Of a stretch of DNA of 64,000 nucleotides, positions 16,641 through 25,170 are shown piece by piece. The stretch covers positions 248,001 to 312,000 of the forward strand of contig JAPKZQ010000045.1 in assembly GCA_026393675.1 (NCBI GenBank), given 5' to 3'. This DNA comes from Acidobacteriota bacterium (GTDB lineage Bacteria > Acidobacteriota > Vicinamibacteria > Vicinamibacterales > JAKQTR01). The position numbers were made by a program, and so were the translations under genes. Positions within the stretch are counted from its first letter, which is position 1. Each line of letters opens with the position of its first letter. Under the pieces are notes generated by a model. The model had not been told where the DNA came from. It saw nothing but the letters and a program-made list of their open reading frames with translations, and did not search any database.

Positions 16641-17588
16641 TCAGTAATTCCGCCGCAAGTCCATGCCAGCGTACAGCCCGGCCACCTGATCGGCGTAGCC
16701 ATTGAACATCAGCGTCTTTCGCTTGGAGAACTCGCCGATGCGCCGTTCGTTTCCCTGGCTCCAGCGTGGATGGTCGACCTGCGGATTCACGTTGGAATAG
16801 AACCCGTATTCCTGCGGCGCGTACGCTTCCCACGCCGTTGTCGGCTGCTGCTCGACCAGCCTGATGCGCACAATGGACTTGATGCTCTTGAAGCCGTACT
16901 TCCACGGCACCACGAGCCGGAGCGGCGCGCCGTTTTGACCAGGCAGCACGCGCCCGTACAGCCCCACCGCGAGGATGGTCAACGGGTGCATGGCTTCGTC
17001 GAGTCGTAATCCTTCGACGTACGGCCAATTCAGGATCGCCGATCGCAGGCCGGGCATCTGATTCCTGTCGGCCAGCGTCGTAAACTCCACGAACTTCGCC
17101 TGTGACGAGGGCTCGACGCGTTTGAGTAATTCTGCCAGCGGGAATCCCACCCATGGGACGACCATCGACCAGGCCTCGACGCAGCGCAGTCGGTACACGC
17201 GTTCCTCGAGGGCGTGGGGCTTGATCAAATCCTCAAACTGGTAATCGGCCGGCTTGTTGACCAGGCCGTCGATCTTGACCGTCCACGGCTTGACTCTGAA
17301 GTTCCTGGCGTTTCGTGCAGGGTCGGCCTTGTCGGTGCCGAACTCGTAGAAGTTGTTGTACGACGTGATGTCGCCGTACGTATTCCACTCCTCGTTCACC
17401 GTGTAGGCGCTCTTGCGGACGTTGGGAATCTGGTCCTGCGCGGCATCGAGTGCGACGACGCGCAAGAATCCGGCGGCCGCAGCCAGAGCGGGCACGGCGG
17501 CTGCCAGGATGAACTCCCGCCGCCGCAGATAAACACCTTCGTCGGTGATCTCGGAAGATCGGATGGGTGACGCTATTCGTGTGAGCAT
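16641..17588 (-). CDS. msrP: MsrP molybdoenzyme, periplasmic protein-methionine-sulfoxide reductase
   Basis: The 315-residue protein of the sulfite-oxidase fold starts with a twin-arginine-type export signal ([20 protein letters not shown]), which fits a molybdopterin enzyme folded before export. The molybdenum-ligating cysteine lies in [15 protein letters not shown], and [21 protein letters not shown] matches YedY/MsrP. It repairs oxidised methionines in envelope proteins together with MsrQ. The ATG at 17588 has GAGAGG upstream. It is divergent from the DUF2461 gene across 137 bases. Confidence 0.93.
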   Translation of the reverse strand: MLTRIASPIRSSEITDEGVYLRRREFILAAAVPALAAAAGFLRVVALDAAQDQIPNVRKSAYTVNEEWNTYGDITSYNNFYEFGTDKADPARNARNFRVKPWTVKIDGLVNKPADYQFEDLIKPHALEERVYRLRCVEAWSMVVPWVGFPLAELLKRVEPSSQAKFVEFTTLADRNQMPGLRSAILNWPYVEGLRLDEAMHPLTILAVGLYGRVLPGQNGAPLRLVVPWKYGFKSIKSIVRIRLVEQQPTTAWEAYAPQEYGFYSNVNPQVDHPRWSQGNERRIGEFSKRKTLMFNGYADQVAGLYAGMDLRRNY

Positions 17589-17667
17589 GGGGGCCTCTCA
17601 CCCCCAGCGTACCCCTAAGTGGGGCCGTCTTGCCACTTGCATCAGCCGCGTCACCCGCGTCACCTGA

Positions 17668-17696
17668 TTGGCTTTCCCTGGCCACCGCAGTACACT
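17668..17696 (+). promoter_or_regulatory. Predicted sigma-70 promoter for the DUF2461-DUF1175-macroglobulin operon
   Basis: TTGGCT (17668-17673), a 17-base spacer and TACACT (17691-17696) lie 29 bases before the ATG at 17726. The leader carries GGAG (17713-17716). The following genes are spaced or overlapped so that this could drive the whole run to 24643. Confidence 0.5.
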
Positions 17697-17725
17697 TCGG
17701 GACACTTCTCCCGGAGACCCCTCCC

Positions 17726-18496
17726 ATGCCACAGAAACGACCGACTATACGCACCGCACGCCAGGCCGACGGCGGCTCGCCGGCCCGATTCACCTCGCAG
17801 ACGCTCGCGTTTCTGCGCGCCCTCGCCCGCAACAACCGGCGCGAATGGTTTCAGGAGCGGAAGGACCGCTACGAGGAGGTCGTGCGGGCGCCGATGGCTG
17901 CGCTGGTAGAGCGACTGGCCGTCGACTTCCGCGACTTCGCGCCCGATCTGATCGCGACGCCGCGCGCGTCCATGTACCGGATCTACCGCGACACCAGGTT
18001 CAGCGCGGACAAGACGCCGCTCAAGACGCATATCGCCGCGGTGTTTCCCCACCGGCTGCTGCCCAAGCACGAGTGTGCGGGCCTGTACCTGGAGGTCGCG
18101 CCGCAGCATGTGTGGTACGGCGGTGGAATGTACATGCCGTCGACTTCGCAACTGCACCTGGTGCGCGAACACATCGCGGCCAACCACCGGCGCTTGCGCA
18201 CCATCGTCGAATCCCCGGCTTTCCGTCGGGTCTTCGGTGAGATCACGGGCGACCAGCTGAAGCGCGTGCCGCTCGGCTTTCCGAAAGATCATCCAGCGGC
18301 GGAGTTTCTGAAGTTCCGGCAGTTTCTGGCCGGATGTGAGAAGCCGGCCGCATTCGCCACGTCTCCCGGGTTCTACCGGTCGATTCTGACAGCGTTTCGG
18401 ACACTCTCGCCCCTCATCGCGTTTCTCAACGCGCCGCTCATCGCCGATCGCGGGCGGGGCTCTGATCCCTCCACATGGCTGTCGAGCGAGAGGTAG
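17726..18496 (+). CDS. DUF2461 / TIGR02453 family protein
   Basis: The 256-residue protein matches the DUF2461 family at full length: FLRALARNNRREWFQERKD near the start, RIYRDTRFSADKTPLKTHI in the middle, GLYLEVAPQHVWYGGGMY, and LKRVPLGFPKDHP. The function of the family is unknown; it is common and soluble. The ATG at 17726 has CGGAG nine bases upstream. The next gene begins 6 bases after the stop (or overlaps it, if an upstream ATG is used). Confidence 0.9.
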   Translation: MPQKRPTIRTARQADGGSPARFTSQTLAFLRALARNNRREWFQERKDRYEEVVRAPMAALVERLAVDFRDFAPDLIATPRASMYRIYRDTRFSADKTPLKTHIAAVFPHRLLPKHECAGLYLEVAPQHVWYGGGMYMPSTSQLHLVREHIAANHRRLRTIVESPAFRRVFGEITGDQLKRVPLGFPKDHPAAEFLKFRQFLAGCEKPAAFATSPGFYRSILTAFRTLSPLIAFLNAPLIADRGRGSDPSTWLSSER

Positions 18497-18501
18497 CGCG
18501 T

Positions 18502-19173
18502 ATGGTCGCCGGGATGGCCGGGCGACTGGCGACGGGGCTCGTCGGCCTCGTGCTGGTCGCTGCTGCCGCGCAGGCCCAGATCAGATTTAGCGACGAAACC
18601 GACCGCGGCGCGTTCCGATCCTGGTTCACGTTTCTGGCCGACACGCAGTTCTACCGCCACACCACCGACGTCGCCGACTGCGCGGGTCTGGTCCGCTACG
18701 CCGTTCGCGAGGCGATGCGCGTGCACACGCCTGAGTGGCACCGGCTCGCCGGCCTCCCCCTTTCTCCGCCCTTCGCGGATGTGCGCTCGCGACCGCAGCC
18801 TCGCCCGGACGGGTGGCCGCTATTCCGCGTCGACGACCACCGCTACGCGGAGTTCGCGGATGCGCGGACCATCATTACGCTGAACAGCCGCAGTGTCGGG
18901 CGCGACACCGGGGCCTTGCGCCCCGCCGATCTCCTCTATTTCAGGCAGGAGAACCAGCGCGCCCAGGACCACTTGATGGTGTACGTCGGCCCCTCGTTTT
19001 TTGAGCGGGACGGACAGGACTGGATCGTCTACCATACAGGTCCGACCGACGGGACCCCGGGCGAAGTACGGAAGACCCGGCTGACCGACTTATTGCGCCA
19101 TCCCGCCGCGCGTTGGCGACCGATCCTGCAGAACCCTTCGTTTGTTGGCATCTATCGACTGGCCTGGCTATGA
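18502..19173 (+). CDS. DUF1175 family secreted protein (YfaT-like)
   Basis: The 223-residue protein has an N-terminal signal peptide (MVAGMAGRLATGLVGLVLVA, ending AAAAQAQ). The DUF1175 core includes FRSWFTFLADTQFY, DVADCAGLVRYAVREAMR with a cysteine in an NlpC/P60-like position, and LRPADLLYFRQ and QDHLMVYVG with a histidine. The arrangement of Cys and His suggests a papain-like fold, which is inference. I prefer the ATG at 18502 because GAGAGG precedes it; an in-frame ATG at 18475 lacks a Shine-Dalgarno. In E. coli yfaT lies beside the macroglobulin-like yfaS, as here. Confidence 0.85.
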   Translation: MVAGMAGRLATGLVGLVLVAAAAQAQIRFSDETDRGAFRSWFTFLADTQFYRHTTDVADCAGLVRYAVREAMRVHTPEWHRLAGLPLSPPFADVRSRPQPRPDGWPLFRVDDHRYAEFADARTIITLNSRSVGRDTGALRPADLLYFRQENQRAQDHLMVYVGPSFFERDGQDWIVYHTGPTDGTPGEVRKTRLTDLLRHPAARWRPILQNPSFVGIYRLAWL

Positions 19174-22100
19174 AACGACTACACGTGTTGTTCCTCCTGG
19201 CGCTCGTCGGGTTCGCGCCAGCAAGGCTCGCCGCACAGGCACTGGACCAGAATGCGGGGCCGGCCTTCAACGTGTGGAGCAGCCAGATCTATCTGACGAA
19301 AGATCAGTCGGCGTTCTCCCTGACCTACCAGAACGTCGACCATCTGGATTTCCGGGTATATCGGGTCGTTGATCCGCTTGCCTTCTTCGCCGGCTTGCGC
19401 GATCCCCACCAGTTGGGCAGCGAGAAGCCGGTAGTGCCCCAGGAACGGACGTGGCTCGAGCGCATCGCGCTCTGGAAGGCCTCGCGCCGTGCCGACGTGC
19501 GGATGTTCCTGCGCGCCCAGGTGAGCCACGCCTACCGACTCAAGCAGCGCGAGGCGCAGGACAAGGAGAAGGTCGTGCAGCGCCAGACGCTGCAGTACAA
19601 CACGTTCGCGCAGGTGCCGTTGCTGAATGCGTCCCGCCTGGTGACGTCATGGCGCGAACTGCTGCCGCTCGCTCGTGATCCGGAGACACGGCGGATCCCG
19701 CTCGACGTGCACGATCCCGGCGTCTATCTCGTGGAAGCGGTCAGCGCCCCGCTCAGGGCCTACACGATCGTGATGGTCTCGGATATCGGGCTCGTCACGA
19801 AGACGGCGCCCGGGCAGATTCTCGTGTACGCCGCGCACCGTATCACCGGTGAACCACAGAAGGATTGCGACGTCCAGACGATCGTCGATCGGAAGGTCAG
19901 CAACGCCGGCAGGACCAATCAAGACGGCCTGGTGATGGCGGCGGTCGACGCGGTCCGGCCCGAGTCGGTCGTCACCGTCGCGCGGTGCGGATCGCAGGTG
20001 ACGGCCACCGACCCCGGCGGCTGGGCGATGCGCGAGCCAGCGCGTGAACTCACCGGATACATTTACACCGACAAGCCCATCTACCGGCCCGGCCACACGA
20101 CCCGGATCAAGGCCGTGCTGCGGTGGCGCGCCAACGGACAGTTGGTGCCGCTTGACGCGAAACAGGCGGAGGTCTCGATTACCGATGAGAGCGACAAGGT
20201 CGTGTACCGCGACACCCGCCCCATCGATGCGTTTGGCACCCTGAACACGTCGTTCCCCGTCCCGGCGAAGGGGGCACTGGGCTTCTACACGATCACGGTC
20301 ACATCCGGTGATGAAAAGGCGACCGGACATTTCGAGGTGCAGGAGTACCGGAAACCCGAGTTCGAGGTGACCGTCGTCAGCCCGGATCGCTTTGTGGTGC
20401 AGGGTCGCCAGGCCTCGGCCACCATCACGGCCCGGTACTATTTTGGCCAGCCGGTCGCCAATGGCATCGTGACGTACGTCGTCCACAAGCAGCCGTACTA
20501 TTCGCCGCTACGCTGGGGTGACGAGAGCGACGAGGAAGGCGGCGGGTGGTGGGGCGGCGAGGAGGCCAGCGAACAGTCGGCGCGGCTCGATGAAAAGGGC
20601 ACGGTGACGGTGTCGATTCCGCTCGCCGTCAACGACAAGGGCCGCGACTACTCCGTCCGCATCGAGGCGCGCGTCACCGATGCGAGCAGCCGCGAGGTGA
20701 GCGGCCACACGTTCGTGCACGCGACGTTCGGAAAGTTCTTCATCACGGCCCAGCCCGATCGATTCGTGCAGCGACCCGGAACGCGGGCGCAAGTCACGAT
20801 GAAGGTGCTCGACTATCTAGGCGCCCCGCAGTCAGGAACCACCCTGCGCGTGGCCCTGGAACGGCTCGTCTACGAAAAGGGGCGGTGGGACAATCCGACC
20901 GTCACCTCGATCGCGGACGGTACAGTGCAGTCCGACCAGGACGGACGGGCCGAATGGGCGGCCACCCTGCCAGCCGAACCCGGCACGTATCGATTCCGCG
21001 TCTCAAGCGACAGCGAGGGCAGAGCCGTGCAGGACACGGCGAGTGTGTGGGTGTCCGGCGCGCGATCGGACCTGGTCGATGAGTCCGACACCAATCTCGA
21101 ACTGGTGGCCGACAAGAAGTCCTACCAACCTGGAGACACCGCACGATTGATCATTCGAGGGGGCGAGGTGACGGCCCCCGTCCTGGTCACCAAGGAAGGC
21201 CAGCAGATCTCCGACTATCGCGTAGCCCGCGTCGGCAAGGACAGCACCATCGAGGTCCCGGTCGTCGAGGGCGACCTCGGCGACACATACGTGAATGTCG
21301 TGTTCGTCAGCAAGGATCGGCTGTACCGGGCCGAAAAGCGACTGAAAGTGCCCGCCACGTCACGACAACTGCAAGTGGCGGTCGCTGCCGAGCAGAACGT
21401 GTCGAAGCCCAGGCAACCCGGCCGGTTCACGCTCACCGTCACCGACGCCGTCGGGCAGCCCGTGAAGGCGCAATTGAGCGTTGGCGTCATCGACGAAGCC
21501 GTGTATGGCGTCAAACCTGATGACACGCCGGATCCGCTGCGGTTCTTCTACCGGCTGAACTACAGCCGGGTCAACACGGAGTTCTCTCGCGACTATTCGT
21601 TTACCGGCTACGCCGGGGCGCAGCAGTTGCTGCTCACCCAGCGGCAGCGGCGCCGCCCGTTGACCCTGGCCGACTTCAAGGGCGAAAAGCCCCGGCCCCA
21701 GGTGCGCAAGGACTTCCCCGACGCGATCTTCTGGACGGCCGATCTCGTCACCGATGCACAGGGCAAGGCCAACGTCGAGGTGCCCTACCCCGACGCACTC
21801 ACCACGTGGCGGCTGACGGCGCGCGCCGTGACGGCCGACACGAAGGTCGGTGCGGGACTCGCGCGGACGACTACCACCAAGGACCTGATCCTGCGCGTCG
21901 TCACGCCGCGTTTCCTGACCGAAGGCGACACGCTCGACCTGCCGGTTATCGTGCACAACTTCACAACCGGCGATCAGACCGTCAGCCTCACGGGCAAGGT
22001 CACCGGACTCGCCACCGGCGAGGCGGCTGGCTCCGCCGTTGATCTGTCGCAACCGCGCACGTTGCAGGTCGCGCAAAACGGTGAGGCCCGCATCGACTGG

Positions 22101-23915
22101 CGGATGAAAGCCTCGATCGTGGGAACGGCCACGGTGACCGGGTCGGCGACGACGCCATCCGATTCGGACGCGGTCGAACTGCCGTTCCCCGTGCTGCCCT
22201 TCGGGCTCAAGCGCGAATCCGGCGCCGCCGGTTCCATCGTCGGCGCGGGTGAACAGACCGCCGACCTGACCATCCCCGACACGGCCAATCCCGCGGCCCG
22301 CACCGTGCGGGTCCAGATCGCGCCTTCGCTGGCAGGCCCGCTGCTTGGCGCGTTGGAGTACCTCACGTCGTATCCATACGGATGCACGGAGCAGACACTC
22401 TCGAGCTTCGTGCCCAATCTGATCGCGCGGCGCGCGCTGGCGGATCTTAAGCTCCCGGTGACCGAGAGTCTCAAGTCGCTCGACAGGCAAGTCACCGAAG
22501 GACTCGCCCGCATTGGCGACTACCAGCACGATGATGGCGGATGGGGATGGTGGAAGACCGACGAGAACCACCCGTTCATGACGGCGTACGCTGTCTACGG
22601 ACTTCTCGAAGCGAAGGCCGCCGGCTACAAAGTCGACCGGTGGACTATTCAGAGGGGCCTGGGTGCCCTGCGGCGATTGTATGCCGAGTACCCGCGCGCG
22701 ATCCCGGAATTGAAGGTCTACAGCACATACGTGCTTCTGCTGGGCGGGGCGCAGGGAATCGCCGTTGAGAGCGACGACGCGGAGGGAAAGGGCTGGACCC
22801 AGAAAACGGCGCTCGATGAACTGTGGGCCGCGCGAAGCCGCATGACGGCCTACGGCCAGAGCCTCCTTCTGCTCGCACTCGATCTCGTGAAAGACGTGCG
22901 CGGCAACGACCTGGCCAAAGAACTGACGGCCTCGGCGCAGCGCAAAGGCGACCTCGCCTGGTGGCCCACGGACCATGATCCGCTGCTCGAGGACTTCACC
23001 GACACCAGCGTCGAGGCGACCGCGTTCGCCGTGCGTGCGCTCGCCCGGCGCGATCCGAAGAACCCCCTGCTCGAACCGGCCGTGCGGTGGCTGCTGCTCA
23101 ACCGGACGTATGGCATCTACTGGGCCAGCACCAAGCAAACCGCCATGGTGCTCTACGGTTTGCTCGACTTCATGAGGGCGCGAGGCGAGACCGCGAGCGA
23201 TGGCGAGGTGGACGTGCTGGTCAACGGCACATCCATCGGCACACGACGCTTCACTGCCGCGGCAATCACGTCTCCCGATCCAATTGAGCTGACCGCTCCC
23301 GCACGCTCGGGCGCCAATGCCATTCGCATCGTCAAGCGGGGCGGCGGCGCCGTCTACTGGGCGGCGCAGGCGACCTACTACGACACCACAGCGGCGCAGG
23401 AGCGCACGGGCTCGCGCAAGCTCGCGCTGCAACGCTGCTACTTCACCCTGTCTCCAGTGACCGTCAAAGGCCGCATCGTCTACCGGGAAACGCCGTTTGC
23501 CGGCACGGCCCGACCCGGGGACCTGCTGCTCGTGCGACTGACCACGGCAGGTTCGAAGGACTGGCGCTACCTCATGCTGGAGGATCCGATACCGGCTGGC
23601 ACCGAACCGATCCAGCAGGACCAGTTGTACACGCTGGAGCAGAAGCGATCCTTCTGGTGGGGCAGCCGGCGGGAGTTCCGCGACAGTCGTGTCGTGTTCT
23701 TTCTGGAAACGTTCAGCGAGGGCCGTTACGAGTTTAGCTATCTGCTGAAAGTCACGACGCCGGGCATCTTCCGCGCGACGCCGGCGCGCATCTCCGCGAT
23801 GTATGTACCGGATGCCATGGCCTCGAGCGATACGATTACTGTGACGGTGGAATCGGCAGCGACGGGGATAGCGACGACGCCGGCCGCCGCACCGGCCAAG
23901 GGAGGTCAGCAGTGA
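19170..23915 (+). CDS. Bacterial alpha-2-macroglobulin (YfaS-like), thioester-containing
   Basis: The 1581-residue secreted protein has a signal peptide at residues 1-23. Serial MG-type beta domains occupy the first two thirds (for example GYIYTDKPIYRPGHTTRIK and VQEYRKPEFEVTV). A macroglobulin signature follows (ARAVTADTKVGAGLARTTTT), then the thioester domain with YPYGCTEQ, where C1072 and Q1075 form the internal thioester, and a C-terminal receptor-like domain. Such proteins trap proteases in the periplasm or on the surface. The ATG lies inside the stop of the DUF1175 gene and has no Shine-Dalgarno, so it depends on coupling. There is no lipobox, unlike E. coli YfhM. Confidence 0.93.
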   Translation: MKRLHVLFLLALVGFAPARLAAQALDQNAGPAFNVWSSQIYLTKDQSAFSLTYQNVDHLDFRVYRVVDPLAFFAGLRDPHQLGSEKPVVPQERTWLERIALWKASRRADVRMFLRAQVSHAYRLKQREAQDKEKVVQRQTLQYNTFAQVPLLNASRLVTSWRELLPLARDPETRRIPLDVHDPGVYLVEAVSAPLRAYTIVMVSDIGLVTKTAPGQILVYAAHRITGEPQKDCDVQTIVDRKVSNAGRTNQDGLVMAAVDAVRPESVVTVARCGSQVTATDPGGWAMREPARELTGYIYTDKPIYRPGHTTRIKAVLRWRANGQLVPLDAKQAEVSITDESDKVVYRDTRPIDAFGTLNTSFPVPAKGALGFYTITVTSGDEKATGHFEVQEYRKPEFEVTVVSPDRFVVQGRQASATITARYYFGQPVANGIVTYVVHKQPYYSPLRWGDESDEEGGGWWGGEEASEQSARLDEKGTVTVSIPLAVNDKGRDYSVRIEARVTDASSREVSGHTFVHATFGKFFITAQPDRFVQRPGTRAQVTMKVLDYLGAPQSGTTLRVALERLVYEKGRWDNPTVTSIADGTVQSDQDGRAEWAATLPAEPGTYRFRVSSDSEGRAVQDTASVWVSGARSDLVDESDTNLELVADKKSYQPGDTARLIIRGGEVTAPVLVTKEGQQISDYRVARVGKDSTIEVPVVEGDLGDTYVNVVFVSKDRLYRAEKRLKVPATSRQLQVAVAAEQNVSKPRQPGRFTLTVTDAVGQPVKAQLSVGVIDEAVYGVKPDDTPDPLRFFYRLNYSRVNTEFSRDYSFTGYAGAQQLLLTQRQRRRPLTLADFKGEKPRPQVRKDFPDAIFWTADLVTDAQGKANVEVPYPDALTTWRLTARAVTADTKVGAGLARTTTTKDLILRVVTPRFLTEGDTLDLPVIVHNFTTGDQTVSLTGKVTGLATGEAAGSAVDLSQPRTLQVAQNGEARIDWRMKASIVGTATVTGSATTPSDSDAVELPFPVLPFGLKRESGAAGSIVGAGEQTADLTIPDTANPAARTVRVQIAPSLAGPLLGALEYLTSYPYGCTEQTLSSFVPNLIARRALADLKLPVTESLKSLDRQVTEGLARIGDYQHDDGGWGWWKTDENHPFMTAYAVYGLLEAKAAGYKVDRWTIQRGLGALRRLYAEYPRAIPELKVYSTYVLLLGGAQGIAVESDDAEGKGWTQKTALDELWAARSRMTAYGQSLLLLALDLVKDVRGNDLAKELTASAQRKGDLAWWPTDHDPLLEDFTDTSVEATAFAVRALARRDPKNPLLEPAVRWLLLNRTYGIYWASTKQTAMVLYGLLDFMRARGETASDGEVDVLVNGTSIGTRRFTAAAITSPDPIELTAPARSGANAIRIVKRGGGAVYWAAQATYYDTTAAQERTGSRKLALQRCYFTLSPVTVKGRIVYRETPFAGTARPGDLLLVRLTTAGSKDWRYLMLEDPIPAGTEPIQQDQLYTLEQKRSFWWGSRREFRDSRVVFFLETFSEGRYEFSYLLKVTTPGIFRATPARISAMYVPDAMASSDTITVTVESAATGIATTPAAAPAKGGQQ

Positions 23916-24643
23916 TCAAGCGAACCGCCGCGATCCTCGCCTGGCTGGTCGTCGGACATGCCGTGCTTGGCGGGTTGTACTGGGCGCTGCTCCTGGTGCC
24001 CGAATCGAATGTGCTCATGCTGAGCACTTCCCTGCTGCTCGTTCTGGGCATGGTGTGGTGGCTCGGGCTTGTCGAGGGCGTTGGCCTGCGGGCCTGGCAG
24101 GCCGACGGTGGCCTGCGGGCAAGCCTGACGCCAGCCGCGAGACGCGCCTGGCTGGTCGTGTTCCCGCTGGTCGTCTTCGCCCTCGTTTGGTGGATCACGG
24201 GGCTCGCCTCGGGATGGCTCGACCGGCATTGGAGCGAGATCGATGCCTGGATCCTGTTGAAGACCGGATGGACAAACACCGCAGTCCTGATGTCGGGGTG
24301 GAAGCACCTGATTGCGTTTGTCCGCTATGGGTTCGGCGCGTCGCTTGCCTTGGCGCTCTTTGTCGGTCTGCTCCGAACGGGCCTGGGCGGGCTTGCGTCG
24401 GTTTCATGGGCGCGCCGGGCGTTCGCATGGCGCCAGCTCGTCATCATCGCCGCCGCCCTCGTGGTCGGCGTGCTCCTGCCGTCACATCTCGCGTACTGGC
24501 GCTGGCAGCCCAAGAGCGTCTCCGCCACGTGGTTTGAACCGGCATTTGCTGTGACCAAACTCTCGCTGATGTTCCTGGTCGCGAACCTGGCGTGGGCGGC
24601 TGTGCTTCGAGCGATCAGTCGGGAAGCTCAGAAGCGACAGTAG
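23912..24643 (+). CDS. Membrane protein of the macroglobulin operon, unknown function
   Basis: The 243-residue protein starts at a GTG overlapping the macroglobulin stop (GTGA), so it belongs to the same operon. I count about six transmembrane helices, including AAILAWLVVGHAVLGGLYWA and SLLLVLGMVWWLGLVEGVGL, and few polar loops. No family is recognised. Bacterial macroglobulins often pair with penicillin-binding protein 1C; that partner is absent here, and this protein takes its place. Confidence 0.7.
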   Translation: MIKRTAAILAWLVVGHAVLGGLYWALLLVPESNVLMLSTSLLLVLGMVWWLGLVEGVGLRAWQADGGLRASLTPAARRAWLVVFPLVVFALVWWITGLASGWLDRHWSEIDAWILLKTGWTNTAVLMSGWKHLIAFVRYGFGASLALALFVGLLRTGLGGLASVSWARRAFAWRQLVIIAAALVVGVLLPSHLAYWRWQPKSVSATWFEPAFAVTKLSLMFLVANLAWAAVLRAISREAQKRQ

Positions 24644-24665
24644 CGGCCAGTTCCCTCGAACCCGG

Positions 24666-24706
24666 GTGTGAAATCACACTTCGCGCACGTTCGCTACAAT
24701 GACGGG
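24666..24706 (+). promoter_or_regulatory. Promoter region with inverted repeat before the small membrane gene
   Basis: GTGTGA (24666-24671) and TCACAC (24674-24679) form an inverted repeat with a 2-base centre. TACAAT (24695-24700) is a good -10 box six bases before the ATG at 24707, so the mRNA would be leaderless. No clear -35 box is seen, which could mean that an activator binds the repeat. Confidence 0.4.
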
Positions 24707-25117
24707 ATGCCGTTCCGACTGAAACTCCCGACATCTCGTTTCCACTGGTCTGCCTTGCGCGGCCGCTGCCGGCGGCGCATCACCGTCGGTCTTGTGCTGC
24801 TTGTGGTGGCGGCCAGTTACGGAGCCTATGCCGGCCAGCGATTGGGCGAGCGGGGCAACGACGAAGGCGTGTTCGATCAGCCACTCGCACGCTTGGGCCA
24901 CGCCTTGACGCCACCACCCGTTCACATCCGCGGGTTCAGCCCTCAAAGCGATCGGGAGCTCTATCTCTTGACGGTGGTCAGCGACCAGCAGGACATCATG
25001 TTCGGCTTGACCATGCTCGTGCTGCGGATGATCGCGACACTGACGGTCGCCGGCACCGGCCTGGTGCTCTTGACGGCCGGCTCGACTGAATGGGAAATCA
25101 GGAGCGAAGCCGGTTAG
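24707..25117 (+). CDS. Small two-helix membrane protein, unknown
   Basis: The 136-residue protein has one hydrophobic helix near residues 26-43 (ITVGLVLLVVAASYGAYAG) and a second near 100-123 (FGLTMLVLRMIATLTVAGTG LVLL, a break added here for length). A hydrophilic region containing PLARLGHALTPPPVHIRG lies between them. I recognise no family. The chosen ATG at 24707 lies six bases after a TACAAT -10 box and lacks a Shine-Dalgarno; an upstream in-frame codon at 24668 is less likely because it would precede the promoter. It is convergent with the VWA gene. Confidence 0.5.
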   Translation: MPFRLKLPTSRFHWSALRGRCRRRITVGLVLLVVAASYGAYAGQRLGERGNDEGVFDQPLARLGHALTPPPVHIRGFSPQSDRELYLLTVVSDQQDIMFGLTMLVLRMIATLTVAGTGLVLLTAGSTEWEIRSEAG

Positions 25118-25170
25118 CGTGCCGCGGCACGCTCCCGGCCTCGGTCGGCGGTTGCCCTGTTCTCTTCCAC

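Noticed and set aside
16006-17154. Long minus-strand frame spanning msrQ and part of msrP
   Set aside because: Only the part from 16620 downstream is msrQ; the upstream part is an out-of-frame shadow of msrP.
21360-23432. 690-codon minus-strand frame opposite the macroglobulin gene
   Set aside because: Same effect: composition-driven antisense frame with no domain; the plus-strand macroglobulin has a thioester motif and signal peptide.
24666-24679. GTGTGA-AA-TCACAC as a CRP site
   Set aside because: CRP half-sites need a 6-base spacer; here it is 2 bases, so I call it only an inverted repeat.
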